The notes beneath the pieces were generated by a model. That model was not told where the DNA came from and did not search any database. It was given only the letters and a program-made list of their open reading frames with translations. The translations under genes and the position numbers were made by a program. Positions 5,114 through 5,817 of a stretch of DNA of 5,817 nucleotides are shown in pieces (position 1 is the stretch's first letter; each line of letters starts with the position of its first letter). Origin of the DNA: Akkermansiaceae bacterium (lineage in GTDB: Bacteria > Verrucomicrobiota > Verrucomicrobiia > Verrucomicrobiales > Akkermansiaceae); NCBI GenBank assembly GCA_903909905.1, contig CAIVXP010000260.1, forward strand, positions 1 through 5,817. The letters are read 5' to 3'.

Positions 5114-5817
5114 TTAATTGGGATTGGTCGAGGTGACATCAGGTGGAATCACCGGCGGAAAAACAATCACGGAGCCACCACCACCACCACCCGAAAAACC
5201 ACCATCACCCTTGCCACCGCCACCAAAACCCTCATCACCGCTTGCACCATCTTGTGTGCCTTTATCGGAAACCCTGCCGAGGGGGTCCTCTCCGGGGAAG
5301 TTGATCGGATTGGGCACCATAGCTGCTTGGGCATTGGATGCGGCAGTCTGAATGATCGCGGCAGCTTCTGGTGCGGCAGCATTGGCAGCTTGAGTGATGA
5401 CCGCTGAACTTTCCGGCGCGGCAGTTACCGCCGCCTCAACGATGGGGCCCACGCTTTGTGGTGCTGCTTCAACCGCCGCCTCAACAATCAAAGCCGCACT
5501 CTGCGGGACAGCCGTCACCGCGACACTGACAATGGCGGCCGCACTCTGCGGTGCGGCAGTCACGGCAGCCTCTACAATGAGGGCGACACTTTGTGGCGCC
5601 TCTCCCGCTGCTGCCTCAACAACAACGGGAACAAAGGCCGTGTTGGTCACAGCATTAACAGCCGCCGTCGTGATGGCGGGCGCACTGTCGGGCACAGCCT
5701 TGACAGCGCCTTCAACAATTGCGCTGACCGTGGCTGCAGTTGTGGCTTTGGCGACAGCCGCTTCGGTAATGGTGGCTGCCGCTTGAGGTGCCTCCTTAAC
5801 CGCAACTTCGACAATGA
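5114..5817 (-). CDS. Ala-rich 15-residue repeat protein with Gly-rich C-terminal tail; N terminus off the right edge
   Basis: I do not recognise a named family. The frame is open to the right edge, giving 233 visible residues; the GTG at 5695 is an internal Val, not a start, because the repeats continue upstream. Visible residues 1-165 are about eleven units of 15 (two of 17) of the form I-V-E-A-A-V-T-A-A-P-Q-S-A-A-A, with Ile/Val/Ala every 3-4 residues and Pro at position 10. This suggests short amphipathic helices broken at each Pro. After Met166 the composition changes to a linker (PNPINFPGEDPLGRV), then a Gly-rich stretch (GFGGGGKGDGG and SGGGGGG), then the hydrophobic SVIVFPPVIPP and a polar end. 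No membrane helix or sortase-like signal is visible. The stop lies 56 bases before the porin gene on the same strand. A secreted or surface role linked to the EPS is only inference; a signal peptide beyond the edge would support it. Confidence 0.8.
   Translation of the reverse strand, partial: IVEVAVKEAPQAAATITEAAVAKATTAATVSAIVEGAVKAVPDSAPAITTAAVNAVTNTAFVPVVVEAAAGEAPQSVALIVEAAVTAAPQSAAAIVSVAVTAVPQSAALIVEAAVEAAPQSVGPIVEAAVTAAPESSAVITQAANAAAPEAAAIIQTAASNAQAAMVPNPINFPGEDPLGRVSDKGTQDGASGDEGFGGGGKGDGGFSGGGGGGSVIVFPPVIPPDVTSTNPN
5321..5815 (-). repeat. In-frame tandem repeat array, 45-bp period, in the Ala-rich protein gene
   Basis: The array encodes 165 residues, equal to 11 units of 15. The most regular part is 5354-5623, six consecutive 45-bp units without length change; two units further upstream have 17 residues. 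Units differ at the DNA level by many silent and conservative changes, which indicates an old, selected repeat rather than a recent slippage expansion. Conserved positions are I/V1, V/I2, A4-A5, A8-A9, P10 and S12. Confidence 0.85.

Noticed and set aside
5195..5226. Gly-rich run of the repeat protein as a silk- or RNA-binding-like domain
   Set aside because: Short low-complexity Gly runs are common linkers; without aromatic RGG-type spacing or the N terminus, no function can be assigned.
5394..5786. Plus-strand open frame of 130 codons rich in Ala and Thr opposite the repeat gene
   Set aside because: It is the mirror of the 45-bp repeats: a period divisible by three and GC-rich codons keep the opposite strand open. 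No ribosome-binding site or independent domain.

Overview
The window is the end of one gene, three complete genes and the start of another, all on the minus strand. It reads right to left as an exopolysaccharide (EPS) or capsule export locus of a diderm bacterium, followed by a periplasmic protease gene. Signal peptides, an outer-membrane beta-barrel with a C-terminal Phe, a polysaccharide export protein and a Prc-type tail-specific protease all require a Gram-negative envelope. The mid-range GC, mostly absent Shine-Dalgarno sequences, an Ala-rich 15-residue repeat protein and a hairpin-rich intergenic element suggest Verrucomicrobiota (Akkermansia/Rubritalea-like). That placement is inference from general impression and is not proven by the sequence.

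Layout in the direction of transcription: (1) 5817-5114, the 3' part of a gene for an Ala-rich protein built of about eleven 15-residue repeats with a Gly-rich tail; its N terminus lies outside the window. (2) 5057-3840, an outer-membrane beta-barrel porin of the BBP2/EpsL type, with its own Shine-Dalgarno sequence and a candidate extended -10 promoter. (3) An intergenic gap of 137 bases with a clear intrinsic terminator or attenuator. (4) 3702-1507, a Wzc/GumC-type polysaccharide co-polymerase fused to a BY-kinase, with a tyrosine cluster and an unusual extra Ser/Thr-rich tail. (5) 1486-923, a minimal Wza/GumB-type polysaccharide export (OPX) protein, 20 bases after the kinase gene. (6) A 356-base gap with a hairpin-dense, probably dispersed element and a sigma70-like promoter. 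(7) 566 to beyond position 1, the N-terminal 188 residues of a Prc/CtpA-family tail-specific protease.

The kinase/co-polymerase in the inner membrane should couple polymer assembly to export. The short OPX protein lacks the C-terminal outer-membrane helix of E. coli Wza, so it would need the separate beta-barrel porin as the outer-membrane exit. The intervening terminator could set the ratio of porin to Wzc/OPX. No glycosyltransferase, flippase, polymerase or exosortase is present here, so the polymer and the pathway class cannot be decided. The repeat protein may be a secreted or surface partner, but its N terminus is not visible. There are no tRNA or rRNA genes, CRISPR arrays or transposase genes.
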